DNA of 64,000 nucleotides, from the NCBI RefSeq assembly GCF_016907365.1, contig NZ_JAFBBV010000001.1, positions 310,001 to 374,000 on the forward strand. Reading direction: 5' to 3'. This DNA comes from Oerskovia paurometabola (lineage in GTDB: Bacteria > Actinomycetota > Actinomycetes > Actinomycetales > Cellulomonadaceae). Below are positions 42,566 to 52,598 of this stretch, one piece after another. Below the pieces are notes generated by a model. That model was given only the letters and a program-made list of their open reading frames with translations. It was not told where the DNA came from and made no database searches. Every line of letters starts with the position of its first letter. Position 1 is the first letter of the stretch. A program made the position numbers and the translations under genes.

Positions 42566-44110
42566 CTAACGATTGAAGTACGCCTGTCCGCCAACCAGGT
42601 CAGGGCCGAGCAAATCGGGCACCGTTACGAGCGTGTAGCCGGCAGCCCGCAGACCGTCCACGATGCCCGGGACGGCGTCGACGGTCGAGGCGTGGATGTC
42701 GTGCATCAGGAGGATCGCCCCAGGTCGGACGCCTGCGAGCGCCCGTTCGGTCGTCATGGCCGCGTCCTTGTTCTTCCAGTCCTCGGTGTCGACGTCCCAC
42801 AGGATCGCCGGCTCGTTCCGCTGGGAGAGGACGCTCGTCACAGTGTCGCTCGTCGCGCCGTACGGAGGGCGCACGAGGGTCGGTCGGACGCCTGACGCGG
42901 CCTCGACCGCGTCCGCCGTCGACGTCAGCTCGTCCGTGATCTGGTCCGTGCCGAGCTTGGACAGGTCCGGGTGGGACCAGGTGTGGTTCCCGATGGCGTG
43001 CCCTTCGGCGACCTCGCGGCGGACCAGGTCGGGGTGCGACGTGACGGACCGGCCGACGAGGAAGAACGTCGCCTTGGCCTGCTTCTCGGCGAGGGTGTCG
43101 AGCAGGCGCGACGTGTGCTTGCCGGGTCCGTCGTCGAACGTCAGGGCCACGCACCTGAGCACCGAGCAGTCCGGGGCTCCCGGGGACGCGGGCGGCACGG
43201 GCGGGGTCGTCACGGGGGGCTCGACGGGCGGCGGCGTGATCCCCATGAACGGGGTGCCGCTCGACGCGGTGTCCGCGAGCTGCTTCCCGACCGCGGACAG
43301 GACCGTCCGCGTCGCGTCGGGCTCGATGCGCACGGCCAGCTCTCCGTCCGAGCGGGCAGAGACCAGGCCGGGGGAGAAGACCAGGGTCGCGGCGCCGTCG
43401 GGCCCCAGGCGAACGTCCCGGAAGGTGTCCTCCGACGCGGGCACCGGCTCCTCGAACCCGAGCCCGGCCTGGTCGAGCGCCGCGTCGACCCACTGCGCGG
43501 CCTGCTTGCGGCCGTCGGCCGTGAAGAGGTCCGAGGACCACGTCGTGGTCGCGCGCGGGAGGTCGGTGTAGAACGTCTGGGCGCCGGTCGTGCCGTTCGC
43601 CCCGCCCGTGAAGGAGTACGTCGTGGCACGCACGCCCAGCACGTCTCCCTGCGCGAGCACCAGGTCCCATCCGACGTTGAGCTCGTTGCCCACTCCGGCC
43701 GGGTCGACCGCGGCGTCGTACGCCTTCTCGGTCTCGTCGACGAACGTGCCGAAGGCGTGCGAGAGGGAGCGCTCGCCCGGGACGGAGACCGTCGAGATCG
43801 AGCGGGCGTCGCCCGTGCTCGCGGTCGACTCCTGGTGGATCTCGAGGTTCTCGACCGACGCCGGGTCCAGGACCGGAGGCGGGTCGACCCGTTCGGCGGG
43901 GACCGGATGGGCCGTGGGCGACGGGGTACCCGTGGGAGACGCCTCTCCGGAGGGGTCGGCCGCGGCACGCGTCAGGTAGAACGTGACGCCCGCGGCGACG
44001 ACCAGGAGCGGTACGAGCACGGCGAGGACCCAGAGGGCTCGGTTCCGCGGGCGCGCGGGAGCGGAGCCGCCCGGCGTCTGGCCGCGGGACGGAGGGAGGG
44101 ACTGGGACAT
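42566..44110 (-). CDS. Membrane-anchored polysaccharide deacetylase
   Basis: A 514-aa protein with one N-terminal membrane helix (about 27-47), a Ser/Pro/Thr linker, a DUF3298/PdaC-like beta-rich domain (about 80-290, with DLFTADGRKQAAQWVDAAL and VRLGPDGAATLVFSPG) and a C-terminal NodB domain. The NodB motifs are TFDDGPGKHTS (about 323), NHTWSHPDLSKL (about 373), RPPYGA and LMHDIH. It likely deacetylates peptidoglycan or another wall glycan outside the cell, which raises lysozyme resistance in known cases. ATG 44110 is followed by a proper anchor; the ribosome site is weak. Confidence 0.88.
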   Translation of the reverse strand: MSQSLPPSRGQTPGGSAPARPRNRALWVLAVLVPLLVVAAGVTFYLTRAAADPSGEASPTGTPSPTAHPVPAERVDPPPVLDPASVENLEIHQESTASTGDARSISTVSVPGERSLSHAFGTFVDETEKAYDAAVDPAGVGNELNVGWDLVLAQGDVLGVRATTYSFTGGANGTTGAQTFYTDLPRATTTWSSDLFTADGRKQAAQWVDAALDQAGLGFEEPVPASEDTFRDVRLGPDGAATLVFSPGLVSARSDGELAVRIEPDATRTVLSAVGKQLADTASSGTPFMGITPPPVEPPVTTPPVPPASPGAPDCSVLRCVALTFDDGPGKHTSRLLDTLAEKQAKATFFLVGRSVTSHPDLVRREVAEGHAIGNHTWSHPDLSKLGTDQITDELTSTADAVEAASGVRPTLVRPPYGATSDTVTSVLSQRNEPAILWDVDTEDWKNKDAAMTTERALAGVRPGAILLMHDIHASTVDAVPGIVDGLRAAGYTLVTVPDLLGPDLVGGQAYFNR

Positions 44111-44257
44111 CAGTCCACCGTGCCACCCGCGCAGGGTGCGCGTCGCGACCGGCACGGCGGATGAGAGCAGCGCCACAGTCGTCTGCGACACCCTCTCGCA
44201 CGGTCCTCGCAACGACTCCACGGCCTTCACCGACCGGTCACCTGTCGGCTCTCCGCC

Positions 44258-44300
44258 TCCGACCCGACCGCGACCCGTCCGCGACCCGTCCGCGACGCGC
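44258..44300 (+). repeat. 11-bp tandem repeats upstream of the aldo/keto reductase
   Basis: Two perfect head-to-tail copies of CGCGACCCGTC (44269-44279, 44280-44290), flanked by degenerate copies on both sides, in the 245-bp divergent gap between the deacetylase and the reductase. One-turn phasing could mark a protein-binding array; chance in GC-rich DNA is possible. Confidence 0.5.
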
Positions 44301-44355
44301 CGGCCACTGCCGGGACGGGTGGTGCGGGCCACGGGCGGCGGGGTAGAAAGGGGTG

Positions 44356-45207
44356 ATGGTCTCCCCCACGCAGGTCCCCGACGTCGTCCTCAGCAACGGT
44401 GTCGCCGTCCCGCAGGTCGGGCTCGGCGTCTTCAAGGTGCCCGACGACGCGACGCAGAAGAACGTCGAGCAGGCGCTCGAGGCCGGGTACCGGCACATCG
44501 ACACCGCGGCCGGCTACTACAACGAGGCCGGTGTCGGTGCGGCGCTCCGGGCCAGCGGCCTGCGACGTGACGAGATCTTCGTGACGACCAAGCTCCGCAA
44601 CGGCGACCAGGGGTACGAGTCGGCGCTCCAGGCGTTCGAGGACTCGCGCGAGGAGCTCGACGTCGAGGTCGTCGACCTGTACCTCGTCCACTGGCCCGTC
44701 CCCAGCAAGGACCTCTACGTCGAGACCTGGCGAGCCTTCGAGAAGCTCTACGCCGACGGCGCGGCCCGCGCGATCGGCGTCTCGAACTTCCTGCCCGAGC
44801 ACCTCGCGCGCCTGCTCGCCGAGACCGACGTGGTCCCGGCCGTCAACCAGATCGAGGTCCACCCGACCTACCAGCAGCGCGCGACCCAGGAGGCCACCCG
44901 GGCGGCGGGCATCGCCGTGGAGGCGTACTCGCCGCTCGGACGCGGCGCCGACCTCGACCACCCCGCGGTCGCCGCGGTCGCCGACGCCCACGGCGTCACG
45001 CCCGCCCAGGCGATCCTGCGCTGGCACGTCCAGAGCGACCGGATCGTCATCCCCAAGTCCGTGAACCCCGAGCGCCTCGCGTCCAACATCGACCTGTTCG
45101 GCTTCGAGCTCTCGCCCGACGAGATCGCGGCGATCGACGCGCTCGACTCGGACGCCCGGCTCGGCTCCGACCCCGCGACCGCCGCGTTCTCGCAGTACCC
45201 GTCCTGA
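44356..45207 (+). CDS. Aldo/keto reductase (2,5-diketogluconate-reductase-like)
   Basis: A 283-aa NADPH-dependent TIM-barrel reductase. The tetrad is complete: D49 and Y54 in HIDTAAGYYNE, K79 in TTKL and H112 in YLVHWP. Cofactor-binding IPKSVNPERLASNIDLFGFEL is present in segments near the C-terminus. Family members reduce carbonyls of sugars and small aldehydes or ketones. AAAGGGG precedes ATG 44356 (GTG 44353 is alternative). Monocistronic, with 297 bp to the next start. Confidence 0.93.
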   Translation: MVSPTQVPDVVLSNGVAVPQVGLGVFKVPDDATQKNVEQALEAGYRHIDTAAGYYNEAGVGAALRASGLRRDEIFVTTKLRNGDQGYESALQAFEDSREELDVEVVDLYLVHWPVPSKDLYVETWRAFEKLYADGAARAIGVSNFLPEHLARLLAETDVVPAVNQIEVHPTYQQRATQEATRAAGIAVEAYSPLGRGADLDHPAVAAVADAHGVTPAQAILRWHVQSDRIVIPKSVNPERLASNIDLFGFELSPDEIAAIDALDSDARLGSDPATAAFSQYPS

Positions 45208-45411
45208 CCCCCGGACCGGATCGAGACGTTCCTGTGACGGCCCCGTAACGCGGGACGGAGTCTCGCGTAACCGCGCCCACGTACGTTCCAGGCACTCAGG
45301 TCGCCGGACCCGGGGCCCGGGACCTCGGGCGCCTTGTCCGGTTCGCCGCGTGTGAGTCCCTGGTTGCAATTGTGCATCTGGGGTTTCGCGCTGGTCCGAC
45401 CTGTGCCATCG

Positions 45412-45436
45412 TCAGCACGTTATTCAGTGCTGAATA
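45412..45436. promoter_or_regulatory. Overlapping inverted repeats in the livK promoter region
   Basis: TCAGCAC (45412-45418) pairs with GTGCTGA (45427-45433), and TATTCAG (45421-45427) pairs with CTGAATA (45430-45436). The two palindromes share bases and are AT-rich against the GC-rich background, 69-93 nt upstream of livK. They look like a regulator site or mutually exclusive structures. Confidence 0.55.
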
Positions 45437-45504
45437 TCAGGTGATCCACCGCGGGTGCGAGGTCTCCGAGCACCCGGGTGCGATCTGGCGCACGGAGGTT
45501 CGGA

Positions 45505-46746
45505 ATGCAACGCACAGCACGTCGAACGACGGGTGGGCTGGCTCTCGTGCTGGCAGCCGCCCTCGCCATCACCGCTTGCGGTACCCAGTCTCAGGGGGAC
45601 GACGGAGGTTCGACGGAGTCGTCGAGCGCGTCAGGGTCGGCCGATCTCAAGATCGTGCCGTCCGTCCAGATCGACATCGACGGGGCCGAGGTCCCGGTCG
45701 AGACCTCGGGCGACCCCGTCGACCCGGCCGGAGACGGCACGGCCGAGTGTGCCGAGGGCACCTCGATCGCCATGGCCGGTGCTCTGACCGGCCCCAACGC
45801 CGCACTCGGGCAGAACATCCTCTACGGCGCCAAGGTCGCGGTGGACGCGTTCAACGCAGCGAACGCGGGCTGCCAGGTCACGATCAAGGAGTTCGACACC
45901 GAGGGCGACCCGCAGAAGGCGACCCAGGTCGCCCCGCAGATCGTCGGCGACGCGAGCATCATCGCGCTCCTCGGCCCGGCGTTCTCCGGGGAGACCTCCG
46001 CGACCGGCGACGTCTTCAGCCAGGCGGGCCTCCCCTCGCTGTCGGCGTCGGCCACCAACCCCGACATCACGAAGAACGGCTGGAAGACGTTCTTCCGCGG
46101 CCTCGCGAACGACGCGGTCCAGGGTCCGGCGGTCGCCAAGTACATGGTGGACACGCTCGGGTACGAGAAGGTCTGCGTGGTCCAGGACAACTCGGACTAC
46201 GGCGTGGGGCTCGCCAAGGAGATCACCGCGGGCCTCGGCGACGCGGCCGACGACTCGTGCTCTGCCGAGGTCAAGGTCGGCGACAAGGACTTCGCTGCCG
46301 CGACGCAGCTCATCTCGAGCTCCGACGCGGACGCCGTCTTCTACGCCGGCTACTACGCGGAGGCCGCGCCGTTCGCGCAGCAGCTGCGTGACGCGGGCGT
46401 CGACATCCCGTTCGTGTCCGCGGACGGCACCAACGACCCGCAGTTCGTCACCCAGGCGGGCGCGGCGTCCAAGGGCGCGATCCTGTCCTGCCCCTGCGGA
46501 CCGGCTCCCGACGACTTCGCGGCCGCGTACGAGGCGCTCAACGGTCAGGCCCCGGGCGTCTACTCGGTCGAGGGCTACGACCTCGCGACGATCATGCTCA
46601 CGGGCATCGCGTCGGGCGTCACGGACCGGGCCGGGATGCTCGACTTCGTGACGAGCTACGACGGTGAGGGCCTGGCCCGCACCTACAAGTGGGACGACAC
46701 GGGCGAGCTCTCGTCCGCGCTGATCTGGATCTACGAGGTCCAGTAG
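45505..46746 (+). CDS. livK: Branched-chain amino acid ABC transporter substrate-binding lipoprotein
   Basis: A 413-aa periplasmic-type binding protein of the LivK/Peripla_BP_6 family. Lipobox ITAC, an acidic linker, then GALTGPNAALGQNILYGAKVAVDAFN, IALLGPAFSGETSATGDVF and VVQDNSDYGVGLAKEI mark the two lobes (given in parts). It delivers leucine, isoleucine, valine or a related ligand to LivHMGF. GGAGGTTCGG supports ATG 45505 over a GTG 27 nt upstream. A hairpin between livK and livH probably lowers expression of the downstream membrane genes. Confidence 0.93.
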   Translation: MQRTARRTTGGLALVLAAALAITACGTQSQGDDGGSTESSSASGSADLKIVPSVQIDIDGAEVPVETSGDPVDPAGDGTAECAEGTSIAMAGALTGPNAALGQNILYGAKVAVDAFNAANAGCQVTIKEFDTEGDPQKATQVAPQIVGDASIIALLGPAFSGETSATGDVFSQAGLPSLSASATNPDITKNGWKTFFRGLANDAVQGPAVAKYMVDTLGYEKVCVVQDNSDYGVGLAKEITAGLGDAADDSCSAEVKVGDKDFAAATQLISSSDADAVFYAGYYAEAAPFAQQLRDAGVDIPFVSADGTNDPQFVTQAGAASKGAILSCPCGPAPDDFAAAYEALNGQAPGVYSVEGYDLATIMLTGIASGVTDRAGMLDFVTSYDGEGLARTYKWDDTGELSSALIWIYEVQ

Positions 46747-46770
46747 CCGGTCGGCGCCTGCCGGTCCGGA

Positions 46771-46814
46771 GCGCCGCCCCTTCCCGGCCAAGCACGGCCG
46801 GGCCGGGGCGGTGC
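46771..46814 (+). terminator. livK-livH intercistronic hairpin
   Basis: Imperfect stem: CCGCCCC-TT-CCCGGCC (46774-46789) with GGCCGGG-CC-GGGGCGG (46796-46811), extendable by three pairs. As a partial terminator it would let livK exceed the permease genes. Confidence 0.55.
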
Positions 46815-46916
46815 GCCTGACGGCAGCCGCCGAGCGGACCACGGTGCGCCCGCCTCCTCGCGGGGTGGGCGCACGGTGGTCGGCCGACCGCCCTCCCACC
46901 GGCTTCAAGGAGCAGC

Positions 46917-47951
46917 ATGTCGATGCTCGTCCACGGCGTCCTCGCCGCCGACCCACTCATCGGATTCGACCTCGCGGCCCTCGGCCGCAACTTCTGGGCC
47001 CTCACCGTCGACGGCCTGACCTACGGCGCGGTCTACGCGCTCGTCGCGGTGGGCTACACGCTCGTCTACGGCGTGCTGCGCCTCATCAACTTCGCCCACT
47101 CCGAGATCTTCATGCTCGGCATGTTCGGGCAGTACGCCACGCTCCTCGCCCTGGGCTTCTACCCGAGCGGCGACGCGTTCGACAAGGGCATCCTGCTCAC
47201 GGTCCTCTATCTGGGGATCGCGATGATCGGCGGCATGGTGGTCGCGGGAGGGGCCGCTGTCGGGCTCGAACGCGTGGCCTACAGACCCCTGCGCAAACGC
47301 GGGGCCCCGTCGCTCGTCTTCCTCATCACCGCGATCGGCGCGTCGTTCGTGATCCAGGAGTTCGTGCACTTCGTGCTCCCGGCCCTGACGGGCGGTGAGC
47401 TCGGCGGCGTGAACGCGGAGCAGCCCATCCGGCTCGTCGAGCCCGAGGTCCAGTTCACGCTCTTCGGCGCCAACGTCACCAACGTGACGCTCATCATCAT
47501 CTTCTCGGCCCTGATCCTGGCCCTCGCGACCGACATGTTCATCAACCGGACCAAGTTCGGGCGCGGTATCCGGGCGGTCGCGCAGGACCCCGTGACGGCG
47601 ACCCTCATGGGGGTCTCGCGCGAGCGCATCATCATGCTGACGTTCCTCATCGGCGGCGTCCTGGCCGGGGCCGCGGCCCTGCTGTACACGCTGCGCGTCC
47701 CCAACGGGATCATCTACTCGGGCGGCTTCATCCTGGGGATCAAGGCGTTCTCCGCGGCGGTCCTCGGCGGGATCGGCAACCTGCGCGGCGCGCTGCTCGG
47801 TGGCCTGCTGCTGGGCGTCATGGAGAACTACGGGCAGGTCGTGTTCGGCACGGAGTGGCGCGACGTGGTCGCGTTCGTCCTGCTGATCGTGGTCCTGATG
47901 TTCCGCCCGACCGGCATCCTCGGCGAGTCCTTGGGGAGGGCACGAGCATGA
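46917..47951 (+). CDS. livH: Branched-chain amino acid ABC transporter permease LivH
   Basis: A 344-aa polytopic protein with about eight helices and the LivH signatures VYALVAVGYTLVYGVLRLINFAHSEIFMLG (in part), the GIRAVAQDPVTATLMGVSRERII ATPase-contact loop and GIGNLRGALLGG. It pairs with LivM to form the channel. AAGGAG precedes ATG 46917, and a second in-frame ATG lies two codons later. It overlaps livM by 4 nt (ATGA). Confidence 0.94.
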   Translation: MSMLVHGVLAADPLIGFDLAALGRNFWALTVDGLTYGAVYALVAVGYTLVYGVLRLINFAHSEIFMLGMFGQYATLLALGFYPSGDAFDKGILLTVLYLGIAMIGGMVVAGGAAVGLERVAYRPLRKRGAPSLVFLITAIGASFVIQEFVHFVLPALTGGELGGVNAEQPIRLVEPEVQFTLFGANVTNVTLIIIFSALILALATDMFINRTKFGRGIRAVAQDPVTATLMGVSRERIIMLTFLIGGVLAGAAALLYTLRVPNGIIYSGGFILGIKAFSAAVLGGIGNLRGALLGGLLLGVMENYGQVVFGTEWRDVVAFVLLIVVLMFRPTGILGESLGRARA

Positions 47952-49383
47952 GCACCAGCACTCCTGCGGGGAACGACGGGGTCCCCGGCGGCACGGCCGC
48001 GACGAACGGCGCCACCCCGCCCGCACGGCCCCGCCCCGAGCTCCCGCCTGCGGGCCAGACGCCCGTGGCCCAGCGCCCGCACGGCGGCGTGGGGGACCGG
48101 TTCCGGCTGTGGTGGGACGCGCTCGCGCGGCCCGCGCAGTGGGGGGTCGGCGTCCCGTTCATCTTGTTCGTGGCCCTGCTGCCGATCCTCAACATCCCGG
48201 TCCTGACCACGGTCGGTACCAACTTCGGGGCCGTGATGGCGCAGTTCGGGATGTACGCGCTCATCGCGATCGGCCTGAACGTCGTGGTGGGGCAGGCGGG
48301 TCTGCTCGACCTCGGCTACGTGGGCTTCTACGCGATCGGCGCGTACACGCTCGCGATCATGACGAGCCCCGACAGCCCGTGGAACGTGACGCAGCCCGAG
48401 GGCTGGCTGTCGGACGACTGGGCGTGGCTCGCGATCCTGCCCGTCGCGGTCGCGATCACGGCCATGTCGGGCCTGGTCCTGGGGTCGCCCACGCTGCGCC
48501 TGCGCGGCGACTACCTCGCGATCGTGACGCTCGGCTTCGGTGAGATCGTGCGCCTGCTGGCGGACAACCTCGACGAGATCACGGGGGGCGGTCAGGGGCT
48601 CAAGTCGGTCGCCTACCCGCGGCTCGGCGTGACCGAGGAGCTGCCCAACGGCGTGTTCTCGGCGGGCAACGTCGGGACGACGCTCAACTCGGGCGTGTGG
48701 TGGTTCTGGCTGTCCCTGGTGTTCATCATCATCTCGCTCATGCTCGTGGGGAACCTCGAGCGTTCGCGCGTGGGCCGGGCGTGGGTCGCGATCCGCGAGG
48801 ACGAGGACGCGGCCGAGATCATGGGCGTGCCCACGTTCCGCTTCAAGCTGTGGGCGTTCGTCATCGGGGCGTCGATCGGCGGCGTCTCGGGCGCGATCTA
48901 CGCGGGCCAGGTGCAGTTCGTCATCCCGACGAACTTCAACATCATCAACTCGGTCCTGTTCCTGTGCGCGGTCGTCCTGGGCGGCCAGGGCAACAAGCTC
49001 GGCGTGATCCTGGGGGCGTTCATCATCGTGTACCTGCCGAACTTCTTCCTGGGGCGCACGTCCCTGTTCGGCATCCCGATCGACGGCAACGAGATCGCGA
49101 ACTACAAGTACCTGTTCTTCGGGGTCGCGCTCATGGTGCTCATGATCTTCCGGCCGCAGGGGCTCATACCCGTCCGGCAGAAGCTCCTCACGTACGGGCG
49201 CGAGCTGTACGTCGCGGCGCGCCGCACGCTCGCCAAGATGCCCGACGGCGGCCCGCAGGCCGCGTACGCGACGTCCGCTCCGGCGTCGGGCACGGGGAGC
49301 GGGACGGGGCGCGACGCCACCGGGAGCGGCCCCGCCGGGACCGGTGCCGGCGAGCACGACGAGACCACCGACGGGGGGAACCG

Positions 49384-49387
<4 letters not shown>
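47948..49387 (+). CDS. livM: Branched-chain amino acid ABC transporter permease LivM
   Basis: A 479-aa permease. A Pro/Ala-rich cytoplasmic head of about 55 residues and a Gly/Thr/Ser-rich tail of about 45 flank the core. The core shows GLNVVVGQAGLLDLGYVGFYAIGAY, LRLRGDYLAIVTLGFGEIVRLL and GRAWVAIREDEDAAEIMGV, all LivM hallmarks. Start and stop both overlap neighbours (ATGA), so livHMG are strongly coupled. Confidence 0.94.
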
Positions 49388-50392
<1,005 letters not shown>

Positions 50393-50406
<14 letters not shown>

Positions 50407-51112
50407 GATCACCGACATGACGGTCGCGTACGGGCGGATCGAGGCCGTGCGCGGCGTGTCGATCACGGTCGAGGAGGGCGAGCTCGTGACCCTCATCGGG
50501 GCCAACGGTGCCGGGAAGACGACGACCATGCGCGCGGTCTCGGGCATCCGTCCGCTGTCGCGCGGGAAGATCCTGTTCGACGGCAAGGACATCACGCGCA
50601 TGAAGCCGCACCTGCGGGTGCTCGAGGGCATCGTGCAGGCACCCGAGGGGCGCGGGATCTTCCCCGGCATGACGGTCCTGGAGAACCTCGAGATGGGGGC
50701 CTACGGGCGCACGTTCGAGAACAAGGCCGTGCACGACGAGACCCTGGCCCGGGTCTTCGAGCTGTTCCCGCGCCTCGAGGACCGCACGTCGCAGGTCGGC
50801 GGGACCATGTCCGGGGGCGAGCAGCAGATGCTCGCGATCGGGCGCGCGCTCATGGCCCGGCCGCGGCTCATGCTGCTCGACGAGCCGTCGATGGGCCTGG
50901 CCCCCATGGTCATCCAGCAGATCTTCCGGATCGTCTCGGAGATCAACGCGCAGGGCACCACGGTGCTGCTCGTGGAGCAGAACGCGCGGCAGGCGCTGTC
51001 GCGCTCGCACCGGGCGTACGTGCTCGAGACGGGAGAGGTCGTGCGCTCCGGGGGCGGCCGGGAGCTGCTCGCGGACCCGAGCATCAAGGAGGCGTACCTC
51101 GGGGTCGCGTGA
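50393..51112 (+). CDS. livF: Branched-chain amino acid ABC transporter ATPase LivF
   Basis: A 239-aa ATPase with GANGAGKTT, the LivF-type VQAPEGRGIFPGMTVLENLEMGAY segment, MSGGEQQMLAIGRALM, LMLLDEPSMGLAPMV and VEQNARQAL. It partners with LivG on the LivHM permease. It starts inside livG (14-nt overlap) and completes the operon. Confidence 0.95.
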
Positions 51113-51127
51113 GCGGTGGTGCGCTCC

Positions 51128-51170
51128 TTGTGCACACTGTCCCCAGGCCTGTGGATAACTTTGTGGACAG
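51128..51170. other. Cluster of DnaA-box-like sequences
   Basis: TTGTGCACA (51128-51136, plus) fits TTRTNCACA. TTATCCACA on the minus strand (51158-51150) is a perfect canonical box. CTGTCCACA on the minus strand (51170-51162) matches 8 of 9 of TTGTCCACA. A weaker fourth, TGTTCCACA, is at 51193-51185. They lie in the convergent gap between livF and the NagZ-like gene. No dnaA or dnaN is near, so it is not the origin itself. Confidence 0.55.
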
Positions 51171-51233
51171 GCATGGGGACAACGTGTGGAACACGGTGTG
51201 GGCACGTGGGGACAGTTGCGGCCGACGGGCCTC

Positions 51234-52451
51234 TCAGGACCCCAGGCGCTCCTTGGCCGCCAGCACGCGCAGCACCGAGGCGTCGACCTTGGCGGCGAAG
51301 GCGGGGTCGGACTGCGCACGCTCGACGAGCGCGGTCGCCATCTCGGGGATCACGGTCGGGTCGGCCGACGCGAGCACCATGTCGCCCCCGGCGGCGATCG
51401 TCAGGACCGCCCGCTCGCCGGGCGACCACGCCTGCACCTGCTCGGCCTTCGACACGTCGTCGGTGATGACGACGCCACCGAAGCCGAGGTCGCCGCGCAG
51501 CAGCCCGTCCACGACCTCGGGTGAGAACGCTGCGGGGAGACCGGCGTCGATCTGGTCGTAGATCGCCGTCGACGTCATGACGAACGCCGCGCCCGCCTCG
51601 ATGCCGGACCGGAAGGCGTCGACCGACGGGTCGTCCCGCGTCGTCACGGCGTCCCGCACGTCCGCCGTCGTGTCGGTGTTGCCCCCGACGCGACCCAGCC
51701 CAGGGAAGTGCTTGATCGCGACGTCGACGTCGTTCGCCTCCATGCCCGCGCTGAACGCGTTCGCGTGCGACGTCACGGTCTCGACCCCGAACCCGTAGTT
51801 CCGCTCGAAGTACCCGATCGGTGCGTTGGTCGCGGCCGTCTCGGGGCTCGTCACGACGTCCATGACGGGTGCGAGGTTGAGGTCGATGCCCACGTCCGCG
51901 AGCTCCTTGCCCCACGTGGTGGCCTGGCTCTGGAGCTCCGCGGGGGCCAGCGTGGACTGCTCCATGGCGCTCGGCAGGTCGGAGAAGCCGGGCCCGCGGA
52001 GCACCTGGACCTTGCCGCCCTCCTGGTCGGTCGAGACGAACATCGGCGTCCCGTGGGTCGTCTCGTCGGACACGAGGGCAGTGAACGAGTCGACGAGGTT
52101 CTTGACGCGCACCGACCCGGCCTGGGTACGCCCCGCGAGGAACACGTTGCCGACGTGGTGCTGGTGCACCGCGTCGTAGCTCGCCTGGTCGATCTTCCCC
52201 ACGTTCACCCCGACCATGAGGAGCTGGCCCACCTTCTGCTCCAGGCTCCACCCGGCGAGGGGGTCCGGGGCGTCGGTGGTCGGGTCGGGTGCGGGGGTCG
52301 GCGTGGGCGTCCCGGTCGCGGTGGGGGTGGGCGTGCCCGACGGCGGAGCGCTCGTCGGGGAGGGCGTCCCGCCTCCCGGCGAGCACGCGGCGAGCAGCAG
52401 GACGGTGGTGAGCAGGGCGGCGCTCGTGGCGCCTCGACGGGACGACCTCAT
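51234..52451 (-). CDS. NagZ-like glycoside hydrolase family 3 lipoprotein
   Basis: A 405-aa lipoprotein with lipobox LAAC (C23), a Thr/Pro linker and a GH3 TIM barrel: KVGQLLMVGV, STDQEGGKVQ, APVMDVVT, IKHFPGLGRVGGNTDTT (246-262) and GVVITDDVSKAEQV (327-340). NagZ enzymes remove N-acetylglucosamine from muropeptides. The usual KHFPGHG-x-DSH loop here reads PGLG and DTT, so the Asp (D260) is kept but the His of the NagZ Asp-His dyad is not visible. Activity or specificity may therefore differ. It is convergent with livF. Confidence 0.85.
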   Translation of the reverse strand: MRSSRRGATSAALLTTVLLLAACSPGGGTPSPTSAPPSGTPTPTATGTPTPTPAPDPTTDAPDPLAGWSLEQKVGQLLMVGVNVGKIDQASYDAVHQHHVGNVFLAGRTQAGSVRVKNLVDSFTALVSDETTHGTPMFVSTDQEGGKVQVLRGPGFSDLPSAMEQSTLAPAELQSQATTWGKELADVGIDLNLAPVMDVVTSPETAATNAPIGYFERNYGFGVETVTSHANAFSAGMEANDVDVAIKHFPGLGRVGGNTDTTADVRDAVTTRDDPSVDAFRSGIEAGAAFVMTSTAIYDQIDAGLPAAFSPEVVDGLLRGDLGFGGVVITDDVSKAEQVQAWSPGERAVLTIAAGGDMVLASADPTVIPEMATALVERAQSDPAFAAKVDASVLRVLAAKERLGS

Positions 52452-52598
52452 GCTTCGACCCTAGGACGGTTCCCGGGGGCACCGCGTCGCCGGGCGGTGC
52501 TGGGAGCGTGTTCTTCGCGTCACGTGCCGGGGTGCGGGATGCTCGGCGACGGGGAGCTGCGTCGCGAGGGGGAGCTGCGCCGGGCGGGGGGCCGGGCG

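Noticed and set aside
45208..45504. A rho-independent terminator made of the GGACCCGGGGCCCGGGACC string after the aldo/keto reductase
   Set aside because: The arms do not pair as a proper inverted repeat (one side reads GGGACC where GGGTCC is needed).
51128..51193. The chromosomal replication origin itself
   Set aside because: Only three good boxes, no AT-rich unwinding region, and no dnaA, dnaN, gyrB, rpmH or parAB genes nearby.
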